A stretch of DNA of 64,000 nucleotides from Qipengyuania aquimaris (lineage in GTDB: Bacteria; Pseudomonadota; Alphaproteobacteria; Sphingomonadales; Sphingomonadaceae), in assembly GCF_009827445.1 (NCBI RefSeq), contig NZ_WTYI01000001.1:2184381-2248380 (forward strand). The letters are read 5' to 3'. This document shows positions 52,492 to 61,250 of this stretch, one piece after another; position 1 is the first letter of the stretch, and every line of letters begins with the position of its first letter. Both the position numbers and the translations under genes were made by a program. The notes beneath the pieces were generated by a model. That model saw only the letters and a program-made list of their open reading frames with translations. It was not told the DNA's origin and ran no database searches.

Positions 52492-54102
52492 GTGCAGGTG
52501 TCCGATTTGGACAAGCCAGATCAGATTTCAGAGGAGCAGGCCGCTAATGAGCGCGCTCCTGATGCTGATCCTGTGGTCGATGCATTCCACCACGCCGGGA
52601 GCGCTGGCAAGTTCTCTCTCGGCGCTCTTAAATCGCAGGTCTTCGCTCGCATCGAAACACTCGACATCGCGCCCGATCTGGGGGCCGATATCGGCTCGAA
52701 GCGCTGGTTCAGGGGGCTGGGTACCTTTGTTGGCCTGTCTGTCGTAGCACTGGCATTCTGGCCTGATTTTGCACCGCTGGAAGCCGCTTCGCCGCTGCCT
52801 GACGATGGCGAGATCCTTGGCGAATACCATAGCCAGGCGATCCTTCCACTAGCGCTCGGAGCCGATACCGGGCGCCGGATGGGGCCGAGCAACCTCGTGA
52901 GACCGCTGGCCGAGGCGCCTGAACGTCCGCAATTACAGATGCTGGCAACGCTGGGGTCGGGAGACAGCTTCGAGCGAACCCTCCTGCGATCCGGCGTCGG
53001 CAGATCGGAAGCGCAAGACATCCTGTCGCTCGTGGAACGGGCCATGCCGCTGAGTGAGCTTGAGCCGGGCACCCAGATCGACATCACCTTGGGCCGGCGA
53101 CCGGCTCCCGGGGCTTCGCGGCCTTTGGAAGAACTGAAGTTCCGCGCACGCTTCGATCTCGAATTGGCTGTTTCCAGGTTTGACCCCGGGGCGGACCTGA
53201 CCCTGACGCGCAAGATCATCCGGGTCGATGAAACGCCGCTTCGCATCCGCGGAACCGTAGGCGAGAGCCTGTATCGATCCGCTCGCGCAGCCGGAGCGCC
53301 GGCAAGCGCGATCCAGGCGTATCTCAAGGCCCTCTCCGCGCAGGTCAGCCTCGACAGCGAAGTCCGCGAGACGGACACTTTCGATATGATCATCTCGCAT
53401 CGCCGTGCGGCGACGGGGGAGCGTCAGGCGGGCCAGCTGCTGTTCGCCGGACTCGAGCGCGGTTCGCGCCAGCCGATCCAGCTGATGCGTTGGGGTAAGG
53501 ACGGGCAGTTCTACGAAGCTTCGGGCGTGGGGGAAGAGCGCGGTGGTCTGATGGCTCCGGTCCCGGGCCGGATGAGCTCGAGTTACGGTATGCGTCGCCA
53601 CCCCATCCTTGGCTACCGGCGAATGCATGCCGGGGTCGATTTCAAGGCGCGGCATGGCACGCCGATCGTCGCCGTAACCGACGGCCGGGTAACCGGCGCA
53701 GGTCGAATGGGCGGGTGCGGCAATGCGGTGCGCCTGCGTCACGGGAACGGCATCGACACGCGCTATTGCCACATGAGCCGGATCGCGGTGCGCGGCGGCC
53801 AGTCGGTCAAGCGCGGTCAGGTCATCGGCTACGTCGGATCGACCGGCCTTTCGACGGGACCGCACCTTCATTACGAAATGTATCGCGGTGGGCGCGCGGT
53901 GAATCCCGCTTCGGTGAAGTTCGTCACCCGCGCTCAGCTTTCAGGCGACGAGTTACAGAAATTTCGCGAGGCACTTCGCAAGATCAGAACCGTCGAAGCA
54001 GGTGCCGCGCTGGAGGATCTTGCCCCGACCGCCGACGAAGCGGCGGAAGACGGGCCGAAGCGCGAGATCGACAAGCTCAACATGCCTCAGCAGGTATCCT
54101 GA
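52492..54102 (+). CDS. M23 family metallopeptidase (LytM domain)
   Basis: A 536-residue protein with a single membrane segment near 75-95 and a long periplasmic region. The M23 domain (about 355-475) has zinc-binding His379 and Asp383 in MHAGVDFKARHG and His458-Leu-His460 in GPHLHYEMY. Before it is an OapA-like or LysM-like region with an alpha/beta pattern. It probably cuts peptidoglycan crosslinks or activates amidases. The GTG start has GGAGGA six bases upstream. A C-terminal acidic tail follows the domain. Confidence 0.9.
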   Translation: MQVSDLDKPDQISEEQAANERAPDADPVVDAFHHAGSAGKFSLGALKSQVFARIETLDIAPDLGADIGSKRWFRGLGTFVGLSVVALAFWPDFAPLEAASPLPDDGEILGEYHSQAILPLALGADTGRRMGPSNLVRPLAEAPERPQLQMLATLGSGDSFERTLLRSGVGRSEAQDILSLVERAMPLSELEPGTQIDITLGRRPAPGASRPLEELKFRARFDLELAVSRFDPGADLTLTRKIIRVDETPLRIRGTVGESLYRSARAAGAPASAIQAYLKALSAQVSLDSEVRETDTFDMIISHRRAATGERQAGQLLFAGLERGSRQPIQLMRWGKDGQFYEASGVGEERGGLMAPVPGRMSSSYGMRRHPILGYRRMHAGVDFKARHGTPIVAVTDGRVTGAGRMGGCGNAVRLRHGNGIDTRYCHMSRIAVRGGQSVKRGQVIGYVGSTGLSTGPHLHYEMYRGGRAVNPASVKFVTRAQLSGDELQKFREALRKIRTVEAGAALEDLAPTADEAAEDGPKREIDKLNMPQQVS

Positions 54103-54139
54103 GATTGAACCGCCACAGCGATTGCGACACAGGGGCCAC

Positions 54140-55141
54140 ATGATGAGCAACGCATCCTACCCAGCCACGCGCATGCGGCGGACGCGCGCGTACGACTGGA
54201 GCCGCCGCATGCAGCGCGAAACCGTGCTGACCGCGTCCGATCTGATCTGGCCGCTTTTCGTGACTGACGGCGAAGGTGTGGAGGATCCGGTACGGAGCTT
54301 GCCCGGGGTGTCGCGCTGGTCGGTCGACGGGATCGTCAAGCGGGCGAGGGAAGCTGTTGACCTGGGTATCCCTTGCATCGCTCTTTTCCCGAACACGCCG
54401 GCAAGCGCGCGCAGCGAGGATGGTGCAGAGGCGCTCAACCCTGACAATCTGATGTGCCGAGCCATCAAGGCCGTTCGCGACGCTTGCGGAAGCGATATCG
54501 GCATCCTCACCGATGTGGCGCTCGACCCTTATACAAGTCACGGACAGGACGGGCTGGTCGATGAGGACGGCTATGTCCTGAATGACGATACCGTCGCAGT
54601 TCTAGTCGACCAGGCGCTGGTCCAGGCCGACGCCGGGGCGGATATCGTCGCGCCATCGGATATGATGGACGGCCGCGTGAAGGCCATTCGCATGGCGCTC
54701 GAAATGAACGGACATCCTAATGTCCAGATCATGAGCTACGCCGCGAAATACGCCTCGGCTTTCTATGGCCCGTTTCGTGACGCCGTGGGGTCTGGCGGTT
54801 TGCTGAAGGGTGACAAGAAGAGCTACCAGATGGACCCGGCCAACGGTGATGAGGCCTTGCGCGAAATCGCGCTCGACATAGCCGAAGGTGCGGATAGCGT
54901 CATGGTAAAGCCCGGCCTCGCCTACCTCGACGTTGTCTGGCGGGCGAAACAGCAATTCGGCGTTCCGATCTATGCCTACCAGGTTAGCGGCGAATATGCG
55001 CTGATCGAGGCAGGCGCTGCAGCAGGCATCGGGGACCGCGATGCCTTGCTTATGGAAAAGCTCGTCGCATTCAAGCGCGCTGGCTGTTCGGGCGTGCTAA
55101 CCTATCACGCACCTGTGGCGGCAAGGCTGCTCAATGGCTGA
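54140..55141 (+). CDS. hemB: Delta-aminolevulinic acid dehydratase (porphobilinogen synthase)
   Basis: A 333-residue enzyme condensing two aminolevulinates to porphobilinogen. Key motifs are YTSHGQDG in the metal-binding region, MDGRVKAIR, MSYAAKYASAFYGPFRDA with the first catalytic Lys, and MVKPGLAYLD with the Schiff-base Lys. The Asp-rich pattern rather than Cys at the metal site points to the magnesium or metal-independent type. The ATG start at 54140 has GGGG six bases upstream. It heads a six-gene overlapping operon. Confidence 0.95.
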   Translation: MMSNASYPATRMRRTRAYDWSRRMQRETVLTASDLIWPLFVTDGEGVEDPVRSLPGVSRWSVDGIVKRAREAVDLGIPCIALFPNTPASARSEDGAEALNPDNLMCRAIKAVRDACGSDIGILTDVALDPYTSHGQDGLVDEDGYVLNDDTVAVLVDQALVQADAGADIVAPSDMMDGRVKAIRMALEMNGHPNVQIMSYAAKYASAFYGPFRDAVGSGGLLKGDKKSYQMDPANGDEALREIALDIAEGADSVMVKPGLAYLDVVWRAKQQFGVPIYAYQVSGEYALIEAGAAAGIGDRDALLMEKLVAFKRAGCSGVLTYHAPVAARLLNG

Positions 55142-57179
55142 AGCGGGTAGCGCAGCTTCGCGCCGCTGGCTTTTCACTCTCACGATCTTCGTGGGAAGCT
55201 TTCTGCTGTTCATGGTCCAGCCGATGGTCGCGCGCATGGCATTGCCGCGGCTCGGCGGCGCGCCCAATGTCTGGAACAGCGCGATGCTGGTTTACCAGGC
55301 GCTGCTTCTCGGCGGATATGCTTACGCACATTTCATCGGCAGGTTCACGATCAAGCGTCAGGCGATGGTCCACGTCGCCTTGCTCGCCCTCGCCGGTCTG
55401 ACCCTGCCGCTCGCTTTGAAGGCAGGCGGCGCTGCGGCCCCGGGCTGGGAAGTCGTCTGGGTGCCCTGGCTCTTCCTCCTGACCGTGGGCCCGGTCTTCT
55501 TCGCCGTTTCGGCCCAGGCACCGCTGATGCAGAGCTGGTACGCCGCGGGCGACGGGGCGGGCGATCCCTATCCGCTTTATGCCGCCAGCAACCTCGGAAG
55601 CTTCGGCGGCCTGCTTGCCTATCCTCTCCTCGTCGAGCCCATCCTTCCTCTCGGTGAGCAAAGCCAGCTCTGGACGATCGGCTACGGCGCCTTGGTCCTG
55701 CTGGTCGCGAGCGTTGCCTTCGCGCGGCGCAAGGCGGTTGCGGTCACTCATGTCGCCGAAGAGGCGCATTCCAAGATCAAGGGCTCCACTATCGCGCTGT
55801 GGTTGATCCTGTCGGCCGTGCCTTCCGGGCTGATGCTTTCCACGACCACCTTCCTAACGACCGACATCATGGCGATGCCGCTGCTGTGGGTGATCCCGCT
55901 CGGTCTTTACCTGCTCTCCTTCTCGATTGCCTTTGCCGAGAACCGCACGCTCGCCCGGCTGTTCGTGTTGTCCGCGCCGGTATTGGTGCCCTTGTGTGCA
56001 GCGCTGTCGATCGGCGAGAAAGCGGACCTTGGGGTAACCGCCGGGATAGCCACGATTGCGCTGCTCTTCATCGGAGCGATTGCGCTTCACGCGCGCCTTT
56101 ATTCACTGCGCCCGCCGGCGAGCGAGCTTACGCGCTTCTATCTCTTCATGTCGCTTGGCGGCGTGATCGGCGGGGCTTTCACCGCCCTGTTTGCACCGGT
56201 CCTGTTTGATTGGACTTGGGAGCATCCTATCCTGATCATCGCGTTGGTAGCGCTCTTGCCGCTGGACGGCTGGAAGCACCTGCTCGAGCGGATTCGCATC
56301 CGGGAAATCCTGTTTCGTGCCGGACTGGTATTCGCAGTTTTCTTCGTGATGATGCTTACGGGCCTGACGACACAAATTGCCCTGAGCACTGTGGGCGACC
56401 GGACCCGAAGCTATTTCGGGATCTACACGGTGGCGGAACAGAACGACGGATCGCGCTGGCTCATCCACGGCACCACAACCCACGGAATGCAGATGGAGGG
56501 AAGTACCGAGCCGACGACATATTATGGCCGCGATTCCGGTGTCGGTCGGGTGCTGGCACAGACGCCGCGGCTGTTTGGTGACGAGGCGCGGATCGGCGTA
56601 GTCGGCCTGGGGGTCGGAACGCTCGCCTGCTATCGCCAGCCGGGCCAGGAGTGGACCTATTTCGAGATCGACCCCGCCGTTCTCGACTATTCGACCCGGG
56701 GGCAATTCACCTATCTTTCGGAATGTACCCCCGAAGCGCAAACAATAATCGGTGATGCGCGTCTGGAGCTGGCAGCCTTGCCCAGCGATGCTTTCGATGT
56801 ACTCGTGATCGATGCTTTCTCGTCTGATTCCATTCCGCTGCACTTGCTGACCCGCGAGGCGATCGCCGTGTACCGGCGGGTGATGCAGCCCGATGGCGTG
56901 TTGCTGATCCACATCAGCAATCGCTTTATCAGACTGGAGCCGGTCATCGAAGCTCTGGCGCGTGATGCCGGGCTAACCGCCACCATCCGCAACGATATGG
57001 AAAACAAGGAAGCGCGGACGTTCACGTCCGGCTGGATCGCGCTGAGCGCTGACGGATCCAAGCTCGAGAGCATTACCGAGCAGGACGGCTGGGAGCCATT
57101 GGGCGAGCCTGCCGAAAGGCTCTGGACGGACGACTACGCTTCGGTCCTTCCGCATCTGAAGGTGAACCTGAGCGAATGA
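55134..57179 (+). CDS. Fused membrane-transporter/spermidine synthase-like protein
   Basis: A 681-residue protein. The first 420 residues contain about ten membrane helices and the last 210 or so form a Rossmann methyltransferase/spermidine synthase-like domain with GVVGLGVGTLACY and the DAFSSDSIPLHLLT segment. The latter replaces the usual catalytic Asp/Thr pattern of SpeE, so polyamine synthesis is not assured. Such fusions are widespread but uncharacterised. It begins inside the end of hemB (eight-base overlap) and ends in a four-base overlap. Confidence 0.82.
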   Translation: MAEAGSAASRRWLFTLTIFVGSFLLFMVQPMVARMALPRLGGAPNVWNSAMLVYQALLLGGYAYAHFIGRFTIKRQAMVHVALLALAGLTLPLALKAGGAAAPGWEVVWVPWLFLLTVGPVFFAVSAQAPLMQSWYAAGDGAGDPYPLYAASNLGSFGGLLAYPLLVEPILPLGEQSQLWTIGYGALVLLVASVAFARRKAVAVTHVAEEAHSKIKGSTIALWLILSAVPSGLMLSTTTFLTTDIMAMPLLWVIPLGLYLLSFSIAFAENRTLARLFVLSAPVLVPLCAALSIGEKADLGVTAGIATIALLFIGAIALHARLYSLRPPASELTRFYLFMSLGGVIGGAFTALFAPVLFDWTWEHPILIIALVALLPLDGWKHLLERIRIREILFRAGLVFAVFFVMMLTGLTTQIALSTVGDRTRSYFGIYTVAEQNDGSRWLIHGTTTHGMQMEGSTEPTTYYGRDSGVGRVLAQTPRLFGDEARIGVVGLGVGTLACYRQPGQEWTYFEIDPAVLDYSTRGQFTYLSECTPEAQTIIGDARLELAALPSDAFDVLVIDAFSSDSIPLHLLTREAIAVYRRVMQPDGVLLIHISNRFIRLEPVIEALARDAGLTATIRNDMENKEARTFTSGWIALSADGSKLESITEQDGWEPLGEPAERLWTDDYASVLPHLKVNLSE

Positions 57180-57730
57180 ACGGCATTCCCTTCCGGCATG
57201 AGACTGAGAGACTGGTCCTGCGGGACTGGAGGGACGAGGACTGGCCTCTTTTCTGGGAAGCGACCAATACCCCCTCCGTCATGCGCTGGCTGGGCGGGGT
57301 CTGCGATGATGAAAAGCGCACCGCAGCGCAAAACCGCCTCCTCTCGTACAAAAAGGAACACGGTCACACCTTCTGGGCGGTCGAGCGTAAGGACGATAGC
57401 GCCATTCTCGGCTTCTGCGGATTGAAACGGTGCAACCAGGCCGGCGGACCGGTCGGGATGATGGAGGTCGGCTGGCGCCTGCGCGAAGATGCCTGGGGCA
57501 AGGGCTACGCAAAAGAGGCAGCCATAGCTTCGCTGGATCTCGCTTTCGCCCGTTTCGGGGCGGAAGAGGTGATCGCCCTGACCGTCCACGGCAATTCCCC
57601 CAGCTGGGGCCTCATGGAGCGGCTCGGTATGAAGCGGCGCGAGGACCTGGACTTCGCCAATGACGAGTTTGACGAGGAGAGCCCTGTAATCATCGTGTAC
57701 TCCATCGACGCGGATAGCTGGAATGGCTGA
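57176..57730 (+). CDS. GNAT family N-acetyltransferase 1
   Basis: A 184-residue acetyltransferase of the RimJ/RimL-like subgroup. The acetyl-CoA-binding region is RLREDAWGKGYAKEA, where the expected R/Q-x-x-G-x-G/A loop is visible. HETERLVLRDW opens the fold. The substrate is unknown. It is followed without a gap by a second, clearly related GNAT, so a tandem duplication is likely. Overlap with the upstream gene is four bases (ATGA). Confidence 0.85.
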   Translation: MNGIPFRHETERLVLRDWRDEDWPLFWEATNTPSVMRWLGGVCDDEKRTAAQNRLLSYKKEHGHTFWAVERKDDSAILGFCGLKRCNQAGGPVGMMEVGWRLREDAWGKGYAKEAAIASLDLAFARFGAEEVIALTVHGNSPSWGLMERLGMKRREDLDFANDEFDEESPVIIVYSIDADSWNG

Positions 57731-58280
57731 CATTATCGCCGAAACCGGCCGTCTCGTCCTGCGGACAATCGAAGAGAGCGACGCTGCAGAGCAGATGCGC
57801 GTTCTCAACACGCCAACGGTGATGGCAAGGCTCGGAGGTGTAAAGGAACTGCACGAAATCGAGGCAAAGCATGCGAAGGCCCAGGCGCTGTATTCCCGTC
57901 ACGGCTTCAGCTTCCTGATGATGATCGAAAAGACGACCGGCGATCTCGTGGGTCATTGCGGGATCAAGCAGGTCGACAACCCGCTTGCTCCGAACCAGGG
58001 CGATCACGAAGTCGGCTGGCTGGTCCGCGAAGACCGGTGGAGGCGCGGTTATGCGCGAGAGGCGATGGAGGCGGTGCTCGCATGGGCGTTTGGCCGGGTG
58101 GATGCGCCGCACGTCGTCGCCTTGACCAGCGAGGCGAATGTGGGAAGCTGGAAACTGATGGAAAAGCTCGGCATGACGCGGCGTACCGATCTTGATTTCG
58201 ACGATCCCGATTACCCGCCCGAAGACACACGGGTCATCCAGTACAGCCTGACCCGCGAGGAATGGGAGAAGTACCAATGA
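57723..58280 (+). CDS. GNAT family N-acetyltransferase 2
   Basis: A 185-residue paralogue of the preceding gene. It shares LVLR near the start, LGGV, EVGW-x2-RED, GYA-x-EA, and near the C-terminus LME-x-LGM-x-RR-x-DLDF. The two are diverged enough that the duplication is old. The acetyl-CoA loop reads RWRRGYAREA. Start overlaps gene 1 by eight bases, and its stop overlaps the next start by four. Confidence 0.85.
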   Translation: MADIIAETGRLVLRTIEESDAAEQMRVLNTPTVMARLGGVKELHEIEAKHAKAQALYSRHGFSFLMMIEKTTGDLVGHCGIKQVDNPLAPNQGDHEVGWLVREDRWRRGYAREAMEAVLAWAFGRVDAPHVVALTSEANVGSWKLMEKLGMTRRTDLDFDDPDYPPEDTRVIQYSLTREEWEKYQ

Positions 58281-58843
58281 ACCGCCCCGGTGTGAACATC
58301 GTGCCGATCCACGGCAAGACTCCGAAGATCGACGACAGCGCATTCATTGCACCCGGCTGCACTATCGTTGGCGATGTCACGATCGGGGCCGAGAGTTCGA
58401 TCTGGTACAACTGCGTCCTGCGCGCGGATGTCAGCCGTATCGTCATCGGGGAGCGGACCAATGTGCAGGATGGTAGCGTGCTCCATTGCGATCCGCCGCG
58501 TCCGGGCGATCCCGATGGATCGCCGCTCATCATCGGCGATGACGTATTGATCGGTCACATGGCCATGATCCACGGTTGCGTGATCGAAAACCGCGGATTC
58601 GTCGGTCTTGGCGCAATCGCGATGAACAAGGCCGTGATCGGCAGCGATGCCATGCTCGCCGCCGGCGCCATGCTCACCGAAGGCAAGGTGACGGGAGAGC
58701 GGGAGTTGTGGGGCGGTCGCCCCGCGCGCAAGATGCGTGACCTCGACGAAGCGGCGGTGATGGGCATGCGGATGGGTACCGCGCATTACGCGGAAAACGC
58801 GCGGCACCATGCGGCGGCAGTGGATGAAGCGCTCAAGAGCTGA
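58277..58843 (+). CDS. Gamma-class carbonic anhydrase family protein
   Basis: A 188-residue left-handed beta-helix of hexapeptide repeats. Zinc-binding histidines are at about 70 (SVLHCD), 94 and 99 (IGHMAMIHGC), which matches the family's three-His pattern. The C-terminal helix follows GGRPARKMRDL. Members range from active carbonic anhydrase to ferripyochelin-binding-like proteins, so activity is uncertain. The start ATG overlaps the preceding stop by four bases. Confidence 0.88.
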   Translation: MNRPGVNIVPIHGKTPKIDDSAFIAPGCTIVGDVTIGAESSIWYNCVLRADVSRIVIGERTNVQDGSVLHCDPPRPGDPDGSPLIIGDDVLIGHMAMIHGCVIENRGFVGLGAIAMNKAVIGSDAMLAAGAMLTEGKVTGERELWGGRPARKMRDLDEAAVMGMRMGTAHYAENARHHAAAVDEALKS

Positions 58844-59111
58844 CCTAGCCGAACCCGGTGCGCTTACGCATTTGATCGATTCCGAGGGCCGTCTTGCGAT
58901 CCGGGTCACTCCGGGCGCCCGGACACAAGCAATTCTGATCGAGAACAAAAGGGTGTCGGTCAAAGTCCGCGCCAAACCCCAGGATGGCGCGGCAAACGAG
59001 GCGGTGCGTGTCCTGCTTGCTCAGGCTTTGCGCGTTGCGCCGTCCCAGGTCGAATTGTTGCGCGGCGCAACTTCGCGCGAGAAGCTCTTCAGGATTATCC
59101 GGCAGCTTTGA
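58824..59111 (+). CDS. DUF167 (YggU-like) family protein
   Basis: A 95-residue protein of the DUF167 alpha/beta fold. The conserved RLAIRVTPGARTQAI and KPQDGAANEAVRVLLAQALRVAPSQVELLRGATSREKLFRI patterns are present. Its function is not established. I start at ATG 58824, inside the end of the carbonic anhydrase-like gene by 20 bases, but a later TTG start is possible. It ends the hemB operon and overlaps the convergent DUF1993 gene by 17 bases. Confidence 0.75.
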   Translation: MKRSRADLAEPGALTHLIDSEGRLAIRVTPGARTQAILIENKRVSVKVRAKPQDGAANEAVRVLLAQALRVAPSQVELLRGATSREKLFRIIRQL

Positions 59112-59604
59112 CGTAAGCGCCCATGTGCGGGACCAGGTCCGCCTTGCCGAGATCGACGCCGTTCATGCGCATGATCGCGTAGGCCGTGCTGGTGTGGAAA
59201 TAGAAATTCGGCAGCGCCCAATCGCGCGCATATTCCTGCGCCGAAAGGTGGAAGGTCATGCCGATAGGCAATGTCATGTCGAATTTTTCTTCAGCGCCAA
59301 GAAAGTCGTCCGGACGAACCCGGTCGAGCATGGCCAAAGCTTCGCTGATCCGCTCCTTGGCTTCCGCGAAGGTGGTGGGGTCTTCGTCTCTAGAGGTGAA
59401 GTCGAGGCCTGCCAGCCTGGTCAGGCCTTCACCGGGCAGATTGGTCACGAAGCGATATTGGGTGGAGAGCGGAAGCATGTCGTCCGCCAGCTTCTCGGCC
59501 AGCAATGCATCGCCCTTTTCGTGCTTGGCAGCCTTGTCGGTCATACCCGAAAGGGCGCGCAGCATGTTGCGCCAGGTCGGTATCAGCAAATCGTGAGGTG
59601 TCAT
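59095..59604 (-). CDS. DUF1993 family protein
   Basis: A 169-residue protein of the DinB-like four-helix-bundle type. The start MTPHDLLIPTWRNMLRAL, a mid-region Glu/Ala-rich helix, and the C-terminal NFYFHTSTAYAIMRMNGVDLGK are typical. His residues in the bundle could bind metal. Start ATG 59604 has GGGAG six bases upstream. It overlaps DUF167 convergently. Function is unknown. Confidence 0.85.
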   Translation of the reverse strand: MTPHDLLIPTWRNMLRALSGMTDKAAKHEKGDALLAEKLADDMLPLSTQYRFVTNLPGEGLTRLAGLDFTSRDEDPTTFAEAKERISEALAMLDRVRPDDFLGAEEKFDMTLPIGMTFHLSAQEYARDWALPNFYFHTSTAYAIMRMNGVDLGKADLVPHMGAYVKAAG

Positions 59605-59651
59605 CGAATTCTCCCGGACAGGCGCTTGGCCTAGCCGGAGCAGCCGCGGCG

Positions 59652-61250
59652 TCAATCCCTCACGAGCGAGCGCAGCGCCTCGATCCGGTCCGCTTCGTGC
59701 GGAGGCTTGTCCCAGCGGATGCGGTGGATGCGCGGAAAGCGCATGGCGAGGCCGGACTTGTGCCGCTTGCTCTCGTGCACGCTGTCGAAAGCCACCTCGA
59801 AGACGAGGCTCTTGTCGGTTTCGCGCACCGGTCCGAACCGGTTGACGGTATTGCTGCGCACGTGCCGGTCGAGCTTCTTCAGTTCCTCGTCGGTAAAACC
59901 GGAATAGGCTTTCCCGACAGGTAGCAGGTCGGCTCCCTGGTCGGGATCGCCGTCCCAGCAACCGAAGGTGTAGTCGGAAAAGAAGCTGGATCGCTTTCCG
60001 CTGCCGCGCTGCGCATACATCAGCACGCAGTCGACCAGCAGCGGATCGCGTTTCCATTTGTACCAGTAGCCGACGCGTCTCCCCGCGATATAGGGGCTGT
60101 CCTTGCGCTTGAGCATAAGGCCCTCGATCGCATCGTCGCGGCTGCCTTCGCGGATTTCTGCGAGGTGCTCGAAATCGCGGGCCTCGACCAGGCTCGAAAG
60201 ATCGAAATGGCTTTCCGGTAACCGGGCCATCAGCCGCTCCAGCGCCGCGCGGCGACGGGTCCAGTCCTTTTCCCGCAGGTCGTTCCCCTCGGCGATGAGG
60301 ACGTCATAGAGGCGTACGAAAGCGGGCGCTTCGGCAAGCATCTTCTTGCTCACGGTCTTGCGGCCGAGGCGCTGCTGGAGCGCGTTGAAGCTGGCGGCGC
60401 CGCCCGCCTCTCCGCCCTGGACATTGCCTCGCACCAGCAATTCCCCGTCGAGCACGGCGTTGAACGGAAGCACATCGAGAAGTTCGGGGAACGTCGCAGA
60501 GATATCGTCGCCACTGCGCGAATAGAGCCGGGTTTCACCGCCTGCCCGTACCAGTTGCACGCGGATGCCGTCCCATTTCCACTCGGCGGCATATTCCGTC
60601 AGGTCGACGACCGTTTCTTCCAATGGGTGCGCGAGCATGAACGGCCGGAAGGTGGGCAGGTTCTCGATATCGGGCGGGTCCTTGCCGTGCGCCGCCCAGT
60701 TGAACAGTTCGGGGTAGGGCGCGGCGAGGCCGTGCCAGTACTCCTCGACCTCGTCGACCGACACGTCGAACGCCTGTGCGAAGGCGGTCTTCGCCAGACG
60801 GCTCGAGACACCGATGCGCATTCCGCCGGTCGCCAGTTTGAGCAGGGCATAACGACCAGAAGCGTCGAGCCGGTCGAGCAGGCGCGGCAGTTCGGTGACC
60901 ACGCTCTTGCGGTTCATCGAGGACAGGAGCTCGACCGCCTCGCTCACAGAGGGCGGGGAGGGTGGCTCCTCCGGTGCCGGCCAGAGTAGGCTGGCGGTTT
61001 CTGCCGTATCGCCGACGAAATCGCGGCTGAGTGTCCACAGGACCGGATCGACGCGGTCCTTCATCAGATTGCGGATAGTCGAACTCTTCACGGCTGGAAA
61101 ATCCAGACCGTCAGCAAGTGCAGCCAGCGCCCAGCCACGGTCGGGATCGGCTGTGGCCCTCAAATATTCCGCGATCAGGCGCAACTTTTCGTTGCGCGAA
61201 CGCGTATAGACCAGGGCATCGACGAGTGCGGCAAACTCTTCCACGCTCAA
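59652..61250 (-). CDS. ATP-dependent DNA ligase (Lig-associated cluster)
   Basis: A 532-residue single-polypeptide ATP-dependent ligase with a DNA-binding domain before the catalytic core. The nucleotidyl-acceptor Lys is at about 225 in EWKWDGIR. Other core motifs include GELLVRG, DAIEGLMLKRKDSPY and YKWKRD. Related ligases occur with an exonuclease, a helicase and a phosphoesterase; here only the exonuclease is adjacent. The TTG start overlaps the exonuclease stop (TTGA); a GTG at 61244 is an alternative. Confidence 0.9.
   Translation of the reverse strand: MSVEEFAALVDALVYTRSRNEKLRLIAEYLRATADPDRGWALAALADGLDFPAVKSSTIRNLMKDRVDPVLWTLSRDFVGDTAETASLLWPAPEEPPSPPSVSEAVELLSSMNRKSVVTELPRLLDRLDASGRYALLKLATGGMRIGVSSRLAKTAFAQAFDVSVDEVEEYWHGLAAPYPELFNWAAHGKDPPDIENLPTFRPFMLAHPLEETVVDLTEYAAEWKWDGIRVQLVRAGGETRLYSRSGDDISATFPELLDVLPFNAVLDGELLVRGNVQGGEAGGAASFNALQQRLGRKTVSKKMLAEAPAFVRLYDVLIAEGNDLREKDWTRRRAALERLMARLPESHFDLSSLVEARDFEHLAEIREGSRDDAIEGLMLKRKDSPYIAGRRVGYWYKWKRDPLLVDCVLMYAQRGSGKRSSFFSDYTFGCWDGDPDQGADLLPVGKAYSGFTDEELKKLDRHVRSNTVNRFGPVRETDKSLVFEVAFDSVHESKRHKSGLAMRFPRIHRIRWDKPPHEADRIEALRSLVRD

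Noticed and set aside
57176-58280. The two GNAT genes as a frameshifted single gene
   Set aside because: Each has a full acetyl-CoA-binding region and its own start and stop, and they align with each other end to end.
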